7,345 bases of DNA from Bacteroidota bacterium (lineage in GTDB: Bacteria > Bacteroidota > Ignavibacteria > Ignavibacteriales > Ignavibacteriaceae): assembly GCA_030706105.1 (NCBI GenBank), contig JAUZPC010000132.1:1-7345 (forward strand). The letters run 5' to 3'. A model generated the notes under the pieces. The model was given only the letters and a program-made list of their open reading frames with translations, had not been told where the DNA came from and did no database searches. Of the stretch, positions 1 through 5,407 are shown piece by piece; positions within the stretch are counted from its first letter, which is position 1; each line of letters opens with the position of its first letter. A program made the translations under genes and the position numbers.

Positions 1-2
1 AT

Positions 3-131
3 ATACTAATATGTAACGGTGAAAAAGCTGATCAATATAAAAAAAGAAGCAAATATTTGAATAAAACAAATGAATTACCGGGTGCTTTTTATATTATTAG
101 ATTAAATAACTATATTTTTTATTTCATCTGA
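3..131 (+). CDS. possible 3' end of an upstream gene (partial, uncertain)
   Basis: A reading frame open from the left edge runs 42 codons and ends at TGA (129-131); any start lies outside the window. The translation is rich in Lys, Asn, Tyr and Ile. Its last part, ELPGAFYIIRLNN, loosely resembles the (L)P-x-G-x-Y-x-x-(R/K)-L strand of type IX secretion C-terminal sorting domains (compare LPSGVYFYRL), which are common in Bacteroidota and Ignavibacteriota. The usual Lys-rich end (TKKMVLLK-like) is missing, so if related it would be a decayed or frameshifted tail. In AT-rich DNA a 42-codon open stretch touching an edge can arise by chance. I cannot assign a function, and the call is weak. Confidence 0.2.
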   Translation: MLICNGEKADQYKKRSKYLNKTNELPGAFYIIRLNNYIFYFI

Positions 132-371
132 GGGTTGCTGGAGGCCTTTTTTTAGGCCGGCCCTTACGTATCTGTTCTTTTCCGGGGGGTATTCGCGTAT
201 GCATAGTGAAACAGTAAAAGATTTTAAAGCTATTAGACCGTAATTTTACCAAAGGAGTATTCTAATTTCTCCACAATAATGAGAAAGTCCTGCAGAAACG
301 AAATATGATAGATTAGAGTATCTCTAAGAATTAATTACAATATCATAAACAAAAGTAAAGGAACTAAAAAC
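132..371. other. non-coding stretch with a GC-rich patch
   Basis: No convincing gene is visible between the possible ORF end at 131 and the small ORF at 372. The first part (about 130-205) is clearly richer in G and C than its surroundings and contains a GGCC-rich hairpin, the 8-bp palindrome GGCCGGCC (155-162) and a run of six G. The remainder is ordinary AT-rich spacer. It contains a small nested inverted repeat: TTAGAG (313-318) and CTCTAA (322-327) lie inside ATGATA (305-310) and TATCAT (341-346). No clear promoter could be picked for the downstream ORF. Confidence 0.5.
143..158. repeat. GGCCT/AGGCC inverted repeat in GC-rich patch
   Basis: GGCCT (143-147) and AGGCC (154-158) can form a 5-bp stem with a six-T loop. 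Another GGCC follows directly, giving GGCCGGCC at 155-162. AGGG (131-134) and CCCT (161-164) could extend the structure across internal loops. It sits just after the TGA at 129-131, so it could act as a terminator for a rightward upstream gene. However, the following bases (TACGTATCTGTTCTTTT) are only moderately T-rich, so this is uncertain. Confidence 0.35.
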
Positions 372-635
372 ATGGGAACTAAATTATTAAAGAAAACCAA
401 GGAGAGAATTGAAGAAGAAGAGAAATGGAAACGGAAATATTGTTTATCATATCACTTAGACAGAGTATCATCATTAGCGTATTTATTAAGCCGCTCATTC
501 GAAATAGCGTTTGCCGGGGATATGGTAGGCGATATGGCAAAATTTCTTGAGGCATTTGAATTCCTTGAAGAAGAAATTAAGCTTATAAAGGTAAAAGCTG
601 AGGAAGAACTATATATAGCCATCGACAAAATTTAG
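372..635 (+). CDS. small charged hypothetical protein (87 aa)
   Basis: I do not recognise this protein. It begins MGTKLLKKTKERIEEEEKWK, so about the first 22 residues are almost all Lys, Arg and Glu. A moderately hydrophobic middle follows (about 26-55, including HLDRVSSLAYLLSRSFEIAF), then an acidic helical tail (about 56-80, FLEAFEFLEEEIKLIKVKAEEE). The pattern suggests an all-helical, possibly coiled-coil, soluble protein. There is no signal peptide, no clear membrane segment and no metal-binding motif, with only one Cys (C24). ATG 372 is the only usable ATG in this frame after the in-frame stop TAG at 309-311. AAAGGA (357-362) lies 9 nt upstream and could serve as a ribosome site, unlike the starts of the other genes here. 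It stands alone and converges on the tRNA unit. It is probably a real gene, but lineage-specific, and its function is unknown. Confidence 0.55.
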   Translation: MGTKLLKKTKERIEEEEKWKRKYCLSYHLDRVSSLAYLLSRSFEIAFAGDMVGDMAKFLEAFEFLEEEIKLIKVKAEEELYIAIDKI

Positions 636-751
636 ATTAAACTTTCTTCATATATCAACTATTGAAAATATACAATGGATTGACAGTATAATATTAATAT
701 CATAGAAGGGAATTGCTATTTTTTTTCAGTATGTATGGAAAACTTTAAAAC

Positions 752-785
752 AAAAAAAGCCCTGTAAATATTTAGTTTACAAGGC
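752..785 (-). terminator. intrinsic terminator of the tRNA-Ala/tRNA-Arg unit
   Basis: Read on the minus strand, GCCTTGTAAA (785-776) pairs with TTTACAGGGC (768-759). This gives a 10-bp stem with one G-U pair and a 7-nt loop, followed directly by seven T (758-752). It lies 11 nt past the 3' end of tRNA-Arg, as expected for a Rho-independent terminator of the tRNA transcript. The plus-strand side has no T tract, so it should not stop transcription coming from the small ORF. Confidence 0.88.
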
Positions 786-795
786 CTTATGTTTG

Positions 796-869
796 TACAC
801 CCAGAAGGATTCGAACCCTCAACCTTTTGATCCGTAGTCAAATGCTCTATCCAATTGAGCTATGGGTGC
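796..869 (-). tRNA. tRNA-Arg (anticodon ACG)
   Basis: The 74-nt cloverleaf folds fully on the minus strand: acceptor GCACCCA/TGGGTGT, D stem GCTC/GAGC, anticodon stem TTTGA/TCAAA around loop CTACGGA, and T stem GAGGG/CCTTC with loop TTCGAAT. The anticodon ACG reads Arg CGN codons; in bacteria A34 is normally deaminated to inosine by TadA. The first acceptor pair is a G1-U72 wobble rather than the usual G-C. The discriminator is A73, and the next bases are CAA, so the CCA tail is not encoded and must be added enzymatically. It is the second gene of a two-tRNA transcript, 15 nt after tRNA-Ala. Confidence 0.96.
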
Positions 870-884
870 ATATATTTTATTTTG

Positions 885-957
<73 letters not shown>

Positions 958-968
958 GAAATAACAAA

Positions 969-998
969 CAAACTTAAAAAAACAACAAAGGCCAAAAA
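969..998 (-). promoter_or_regulatory. putative promoter of the tRNA-Ala/tRNA-Arg unit
   Basis: Read on the minus strand, TAAGTTTG (976-969) matches the Bacteroidota -7 box TAnnTTTG exactly. TTTTTG (998-993), 16 nt upstream, fits the -33 TTG/TTTG element, although the spacing is slightly shorter than the usual 17-23. The -7 box ends 11 nt before the first base of tRNA-Ala, which gives a leader of only a few bases, as is common for tRNA genes. No sigma-70 TATAAT box fits better. The -33 end abuts the tRNA relic. Confidence 0.5.
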
Positions 999-1053
999 CT
1001 CTTAATAATGCCATTCATCCCGACGAGTCGGGACCCAGCTGAGCTATAGCCCC
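999..1053 (-). pseudogene. tRNA-Ala relic (5' half, interrupted by a palindrome)
   Basis: Read on the minus strand, the first 20 nt (1053-1034) are identical to positions 1-20 of the intact tRNA-Ala (957-938): the 5' acceptor strand, D-stem 5' side and most of the D loop. The next 8 nt of the real gene (AGAGCGCT, 937-930) are replaced by a 16-nt palindrome (1033-1018). Identity then resumes with TGAATGGCATT (1017-1007), the anticodon region. It continues as AAGAG (1003-999) after a small indel, then stops. There is no T arm and no 3' acceptor strand, so it cannot make a tRNA. It looks like a tandem tRNA-Ala duplication in which this copy has decayed. Confidence 0.8.
1018..1033. repeat. perfect palindrome TCCCGACGAGTCGGGA in the tRNA relic
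   Basis: TCCCGAC (1018-1024) and GTCGGGA (1027-1033) form a perfect 7-bp inverted repeat around GA. It is GC-rich within an AT-rich spacer and sits exactly between two blocks of tRNA-Ala homology. It resembles the core of REP-like interspersed palindromes of the form ATCCCGAC...GTCGGGA found in many bacterial genomes. That identity is my inference, since only one copy is visible here. Confidence 0.6.
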
Positions 1054-1268
1054 AAACATTAGTCTGTAAAAATAACCTATTTTTTAGATATTATCAAGCT
1101 ATTATTTAAATTGCCTTTCAGCTGTTTTATTCAGGGGTTAGTATCTATGTAAATGTGATATCTTTTTGGGTTTAAGCCGTTATTATTTAGTTTCTTTGCA
1201 TATCTTTGAAGCTATTTATATATTTAAATAATAATTTCAATATTTTTCTAATAAAAACTAAGTAAGCG
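1054..1268. other. intergenic spacer between the tRNA unit and asnS
   Basis: This AT-rich, non-coding spacer separates the leftward tRNA unit from rightward asnS, so it should carry the asnS promoter. I see no T-box leader, riboswitch or attenuator-like hairpin, and no ORF of note on either strand. Confidence 0.6.
1201..1208 (+). promoter_or_regulatory. possible -7 box for asnS
   Basis: TATCTTTG matches the Bacteroidota -7 consensus TAnnTTTG exactly and lies about 60 nt before the asnS start. No TTG or TTTG stands at the usual distance upstream. The nearest TTTTTG (1163-1168) is 32 nt away and fits better with the weaker TAGTTTCT at 1188. AT-rich DNA makes chance matches likely, so this is tentative. 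Confidence 0.28.
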
Positions 1269-2564
1269 ATGAAAAAGATTTATATAAATGAACTGGCTGA
1301 ATATGTTGGTAAAGAAATTACTATACAAGGCTGGGTTTATAATAAACGCTCAAGCGGTAAAGTAAAATTTTTAGTCTTAAGAGACGGTTCAGGTTATCTG
1401 CAGTGTGTATATTTTAAGGGCAATGTAACTCCGGAGGTATTTGAAACTGCCGATAAAATCGGACAGGAGTCTTCCGTAGAGGTTACAGGTCTGGTAAAAG
1501 AAGAACCAAGAGCCCCGGGAGGGTTTGAATTGGATGCTACCGGACTAAATATTATATCTGAAGCCCACGATTATCCAATCACTCCAAAGGAGCACGGGGT
1601 TGAGTTTTTAATGGATAACAGGCATTTATGGCTGCGTTCCAGCAGGCAGGTAGCTATTCTTAAAATAAGGCACAGAATTGTTAAGGCTATCAGAGACTTC
1701 TTTGATAATAAAGGATTTACTTTGATGGATCCGCCTATTATTACTCCTGCAGCCTGCGAAGGTACTTCAACTTTATTTGAAACCCAGTATTTTGATTTAG
1801 GAAAAGCTTATTTAACCCAATCAGGGCAATTATATGCTGAAGCCGGTGCTATGGCACTCGGCAAAGTTTATACGTTTGGTCCTACTTTCCGAGCTGAAAA
1901 ATCTAAAACACGCCGTCACTTAACTGAGTTTTGGATGTGCGAACCGGAAGTTGCTTTTGCTGATTTAAATGATGACATGGATTTGGCTGAGGAATTTTTA
2001 GAGTATATTGTTCAGACTGTATTAAAGGATATGGGAGAAGAATTAAAAGTTCTTGAGAGAGATACTTCCATGCTTCAGAATGTAAAAAGGCCTTTACCAA
2101 GAATTTCCTATGATGAAGCTGTAGAAATATTAAAGAAAAACGGTGTTGAATTTGAATATGGGAACGACCTTGGCGGTGGAGATGAAACCATAATTTCCAA
2201 TCAGTTTGACCGTCCTGTTATGGTACATCGTTATCCGGCAGAAGTAAAAGCGTTTTATATGAAACGTGATCCTGAAAATGAAAAATTTGCTTTAGCGGTT
2301 GATGTGCTTGCGCCCGAGGGTTATGGCGAAATTATAGGCGGCAGCCAGAGAGAAGATAATCTTGATTATTTGTTGCAGCGAATTAAACAGCACGATCTTC
2401 CACAGGAAGCTTTTGAATGGTATCTGGACTTAAGAAGATTTGGTTCCGTTCCTCATTCAGGTTTCGGCTTAGGACTTGAACGTACTGTAAGCTGGATTTG
2501 CGGCTTAGATCATGTGAGAGAATCTATTCCATTCGCAAGATTGATCTATAGAAACACTCCATAA
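1269..2564 (+). CDS. asnS: asparaginyl-tRNA synthetase (AsnRS)
   Basis: This cytosolic class IIb enzyme activates asparagine with ATP and attaches it to tRNA-Asn (EC 6.1.1.22). An N-terminal OB-fold domain (about 15-100, starting TIQGWVYNKRSSGKVKFLVLRD) binds the anticodon. The catalytic core follows, with the motif 1 region (about 148-165, GFTLMDPPIITPAACEG) and the substrate-loop segment YLTQSGQLY (181-189). Motif 2 (207-227, FRAE.SKTRRHLTEFWM) has its ATP-binding Arg, and motif 3 is GFGLGLERT (398-406). RRHLTEFWMCEPE is typical of AsnRS rather than AspRS. At 431 residues it is shorter than E. coli AsnRS (466) and matches the compact form. An in-frame TAA (1263-1265) one codon upstream fixes the start; no Shine-Dalgarno is present. 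It diverges from the tRNA unit and may be co-transcribed with nuoJ, 45 nt downstream. Confidence 0.97.
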   Translation: MKKIYINELAEYVGKEITIQGWVYNKRSSGKVKFLVLRDGSGYLQCVYFKGNVTPEVFETADKIGQESSVEVTGLVKEEPRAPGGFELDATGLNIISEAHDYPITPKEHGVEFLMDNRHLWLRSSRQVAILKIRHRIVKAIRDFFDNKGFTLMDPPIITPAACEGTSTLFETQYFDLGKAYLTQSGQLYAEAGAMALGKVYTFGPTFRAEKSKTRRHLTEFWMCEPEVAFADLNDDMDLAEEFLEYIVQTVLKDMGEELKVLERDTSMLQNVKRPLPRISYDEAVEILKKNGVEFEYGNDLGGGDETIISNQFDRPVMVHRYPAEVKAFYMKRDPENEKFALAVDVLAPEGYGEIIGGSQREDNLDYLLQRIKQHDLPQEAFEWYLDLRRFGSVPHSGFGLGLERTVSWICGLDHVRESIPFARLIYRNTP

Positions 2565-2609
2565 TACTTTAGTCATATTGACCTTTAATATTTTTTAGTA
2601 TTTTAAATT

Positions 2610-3122
2610 ATGAATTTAGAAATAATTTTATTTATACTATTCAGCGTAATTGCTGCTGCAAGTGCTGTTATTATGATAACCAGGGCAAATCCGATAATAT
2701 CGGCTTTGTTTCTGGTTCTTAATTTTGCGTGCCTTGCCGGATTATATCTTTTATTAAATGCTCAATTTATTGCAGTAACACAAATTATTGTGTATGCCGG
2801 TGCAATTATGGTTCTCTTTCTCTTTGTTATAATGCTATTGCGGCCTGAACACGATCTTACTCTGCAAAAGAAAAGTAAGATAAAATTTATGGCAGCTGCG
2901 GCAGGTATTTTTGTATTTGCTCAATTAGTATATATAATTTTCTTCTTTTCACCCAATGCTTCCCAAAAAACATCAGTGCAGAGCAGTATTAATTCCGGGA
3001 CAATTGAACAAATCGGTACTGCAATATTTACTAAATACGTTATCCCTTTTGAGGCGGCAGGATATTTATTGTTGGCGGCTGCCATAGGGGCGCTTGTTTT
3101 AGCTAAAAAGAAATTTGAATAA
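2610..3122 (+). CDS. nuoJ: NADH-quinone oxidoreductase subunit J
   Basis: NuoJ is a membrane subunit of respiratory complex I, lying between the quinone-site subunit NuoH and NuoK, where it helps couple quinone reduction to proton pumping. The 170 residues give five membrane segments (about 4-22, 27-48, 56-78, 92-113 and 145-165). The hallmark third helix reads QIIVYAGAIMVLFLFVIML (58-76) and carries the conserved Tyr and Gly of the pi-bulge that moves during turnover. The last helix, IPFEAAGYLLLAAAIGALV, is also typical. Length is close to E. coli NuoJ (184). An in-frame TAA (2604-2606) just upstream fixes the start. There is no Shine-Dalgarno. It is the first nuo gene here, preceded by asnS instead of the usual nuoI or nuoH. 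Confidence 0.95.
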   Translation: MNLEIILFILFSVIAAASAVIMITRANPIISALFLVLNFACLAGLYLLLNAQFIAVTQIIVYAGAIMVLFLFVIMLLRPEHDLTLQKKSKIKFMAAAAGIFVFAQLVYIIFFFSPNASQKTSVQSSINSGTIEQIGTAIFTKYVIPFEAAGYLLLAAAIGALVLAKKKFE

Positions 3123-3125
3123 CCC

Positions 3126-3434
3126 ATGACTACCATCCCAATTGAATATTATCTTGTTTTAAGCGCATTTATGTTTATAACGGGTGTTATAGGCGTTTTA
3201 ATTAGAAGAAATGCAATTATTGTTTTTATGTGCATTGAGCTTATGCTTAATTCTGCTAATTTATCTTTAGTTACTTTTTCGTCTTATATGGGTAATTCCA
3301 TAGGTCAGGTTTTTGTTTTTTTTGTAATGACAGTTGCTGCTGCTGAGGCTGCCATAGGGCTTGCAATAATTATTGCTCTTTTTAGAAATAAGATGACTTT
3401 AAATATTGACGAAGTTAACATAATGAAATGGTAA
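3126..3434 (+). CDS. nuoK: NADH-quinone oxidoreductase subunit K
   Basis: NuoK is a small, MrpC-like membrane subunit of complex I that carries part of the proton path linking the quinone site to the antiporter-like subunits. The 102 residues form three membrane helices (about 7-26, 30-52 and 61-86). Both essential buried acids are present: E38 in FMCIELMLNSANL and E74 in VAAAEAAIGLAI, matching E36 and E72 of E. coli NuoK. It starts 3 nt after the nuoJ stop, in the same frame, so the nuoJ TAA fixes the ATG. Translation is probably coupled to nuoJ. Length is normal (E. coli 100). Confidence 0.97.
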   Translation: MTTIPIEYYLVLSAFMFITGVIGVLIRRNAIIVFMCIELMLNSANLSLVTFSSYMGNSIGQVFVFFVMTVAAAEAAIGLAIIIALFRNKMTLNIDEVNIMKW

Positions 3435-3468
3435 AATTCAATAATCATTATCGGAATTGTTTTATTAA

Positions 3469-5406
3469 ATGACTCAATATATTTATTTAACGGTTTTATT
3501 ACCACTTCTTGGTTTCATTGTAAATGGAATTTTCGGTAAAAAATATTTTAGCGAAAAAATATCAGGGATTATCGGCAGCGGAACGATTGGAGCTTCTTTT
3601 TTAGTTGCACTTCTTTCTTTTATTCAGGTTTTGGGTTTGCCTTCCGAACAGCGTTCAATAGAGGTATCACTATTCAACTGGTTCAACATAGGCAATCTGA
3701 ATATTAATGTTGCATATCAGGTAGATCAGTTATCATTAATAATGGCATTAATTGTAACCGGGGTAGGCTTTATCATTCATGTATATTCAATTGGTTATAT
3801 GCATAATGATAAAGGTTTTGCAAGATTCTTTGCATACTTAAACCTTTTCATCTTTGCCATGATGAATTTAATATTGGGAAGCAATTTCTTGATATTATTT
3901 TTAGGATGGGAAGGTGTCGGCCTTTGCTCTTATTTGTTAATTGGTTTTTGGTATGACAGGAAATTTGAAAAGAGTACTACCTCTGATGCGGCAAAAAAAG
4001 CATTTATTGTAAACAGGATAGGCGATTTCGGCTTTTTGATTGGACTATTTTTAATTTATCTTACATTTGGCAGTCTTAATTTTAAAGAAGTATTTCCGGC
4101 TGTAAATGCCATGAGTAATACTACCATATTTAATTTAATTGCCCTATTCTTGTTTATAGGTGCAACCGGTAAATCCGCCCAAATCCCGTTATTTGTTTGG
4201 CTGCCTGATGCAATGGCCGGCCCGACTCCGGTTTCAGCATTAATCCATGCTGCTACTATGGTTACGGCTGGTGTTTATATGGTGGCACGCTGTTCTGTTA
4301 TATTTGCATCTGCTCCTGCTATTATGACTCTTGTTGCGGTAATAGGTGCAGTAACTGCAATATTTGCAGCTACAATAGGGCTTGTGCAGACCGATATAAA
4401 GAAAATACTTGCATACTCAACTATTAGCCAGCTTGGTTATATGTTTTTAGCCATGGGAGTAGGAGCATTTTCTGCCGGGATATTTCATGTAATGACGCAT
4501 GCATTTTTCAAAGCTTTATTATTCCTTGGCGCCGGCTCAATTATTCATGCCATGCACGACAAACAGGATATTACTAATTACGGCGGCCTAAAAAAGTATA
4601 TGCCGGCTACTTATAAAACATTTTTAATAGCGGCATTGGCTATTTCAGGTATTCCGCCGCTCTCCGGTTTTTTTAGTAAAGATGAAATTCTATGGAATGC
4701 TTTTGCTAACGGGGGAGTAGTATTATGGCTGGTCGGGGTAGTTACATCTTTAATGACTGCCTTTTATATGTTTAGACTTTATTATCTTACTTTTGAAGGG
4801 AAGGAAAGATTTGGACATGACGCTCACCCTCATGAGTCTCCAAAGATAATGACAATCCCTTTAATCATTCTGGCGGTTCTCTCTGTCATTGGCGGATTTG
4901 TTGGTATTCCGGCGGTTTTCGGGGGAGAGAATAGTAATCTTTTTGAAAAATGGCTTGAACCTGTATTTGCCGATGCAAACAGAAAATTATCATTTTACAA
5001 CAGTTATGGGCATACAACTGAAATTTTGCTAATGCTGGTTACCGTAACAGGCGCAGTCTGTTCAATATTACTGGCCAGATTTATTTATCTAAAGAGAATA
5101 AGCATTGCCGATAATTTATCAAGAACATTCCCCAAAGTTTATAAGATATTATTAAACAAATACTATGTTGATGAAATTTACAATACTGCCGTAGTTAATC
5201 CGATAGTAAAAATATCAGACAGGTTTTTATGGAAAATTACAGACAATAAGTTAATTGACGGTCTTGTTAATGGAACCGCTGATGTTATTTTATTAATATC
5301 GGGTTATATAAGGAAAATTCAGACCGGTGTTACTCAAATTTATGCACTGGTAATGGTTTTAGGTATTGGTCTGGCCATATTCTGGCTAATTTTAAGTATT
5401 AAATAA
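3469..5406 (+). CDS. nuoL: NADH-quinone oxidoreductase subunit L
   Basis: NuoL is the distal antiporter-like proton-pumping subunit of complex I, homologous to MrpA. The 645 residues fit the family, with many membrane helices and a C-terminal extension. Key residues are visible: E148 in GWEGVGLCSYLLIGFW, K235 in GATGKSAQIPLFVWLPDAM, H260, H344 and K348 in THAFFKALLFL, and K404 and D405 in GFFSKDEIL. These correspond to E. coli E144, K229, K342 and K399. The region about 545-610 (including KILLNKYYVDEIYNT) continues into the long lateral helix that runs along NuoM and NuoN, and a final membrane anchor lies at about 622-643. An in-frame TAA (3466-3468) abuts the ATG and fixes the start. The gap to nuoK is 34 nt, and no Shine-Dalgarno is present. 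It appears intact. Confidence 0.98.
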   Translation: MTQYIYLTVLLPLLGFIVNGIFGKKYFSEKISGIIGSGTIGASFLVALLSFIQVLGLPSEQRSIEVSLFNWFNIGNLNINVAYQVDQLSLIMALIVTGVGFIIHVYSIGYMHNDKGFARFFAYLNLFIFAMMNLILGSNFLILFLGWEGVGLCSYLLIGFWYDRKFEKSTTSDAAKKAFIVNRIGDFGFLIGLFLIYLTFGSLNFKEVFPAVNAMSNTTIFNLIALFLFIGATGKSAQIPLFVWLPDAMAGPTPVSALIHAATMVTAGVYMVARCSVIFASAPAIMTLVAVIGAVTAIFAATIGLVQTDIKKILAYSTISQLGYMFLAMGVGAFSAGIFHVMTHAFFKALLFLGAGSIIHAMHDKQDITNYGGLKKYMPATYKTFLIAALAISGIPPLSGFFSKDEILWNAFANGGVVLWLVGVVTSLMTAFYMFRLYYLTFEGKERFGHDAHPHESPKIMTIPLIILAVLSVIGGFVGIPAVFGGENSNLFEKWLEPVFADANRKLSFYNSYGHTTEILLMLVTVTGAVCSILLARFIYLKRISIADNLSRTFPKVYKILLNKYYVDEIYNTAVVNPIVKISDRFLWKITDNKLIDGLVNGTADVILLISGYIRKIQTGVTQIYALVMVLGIGLAIFWLILSIK

Positions 5407-5407
5407 T

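Noticed and set aside
305..346. Nested inverted repeats before the small ORF as a regulatory RNA
   Set aside because: The stems are only 6 bp and AT-rich, with no conserved motif or T tract. That is expected by chance in this composition.
999..1053. Integration (att) site made by a mobile element at tRNA-Ala
   Set aside because: Integrases normally duplicate the 3' end of a tRNA gene. Here the 5' half is duplicated, the copies are only about 40 nt apart, and there is no integrase or cargo between them.
1903..2100. Minus-strand 65-codon open frame inside asnS
   Set aside because: It lies wholly antisense to conserved AsnRS catalytic sequence (motif 2 region) and has no recognisable content. 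It is a by-product of codon bias.
2578..2606. Separate promoter for nuoJ (TTG, 18 nt, TATTTTAA)
   Set aside because: The -7 element lacks the TTTG end, and the start site would fall on the nuoJ start codon. A chance match in AT-rich spacer is more likely.
2921..3136. Minus-strand 71-codon open frame across the nuoJ/nuoK junction
   Set aside because: It is antisense to conserved membrane helices of NuoJ. Its Ala-rich sequence is the complement of those codons.
3305..3505. Minus-strand 66-codon open frame over the end of nuoK
   Set aside because: It is antisense to the conserved E74 helix of NuoK, with no independent support.
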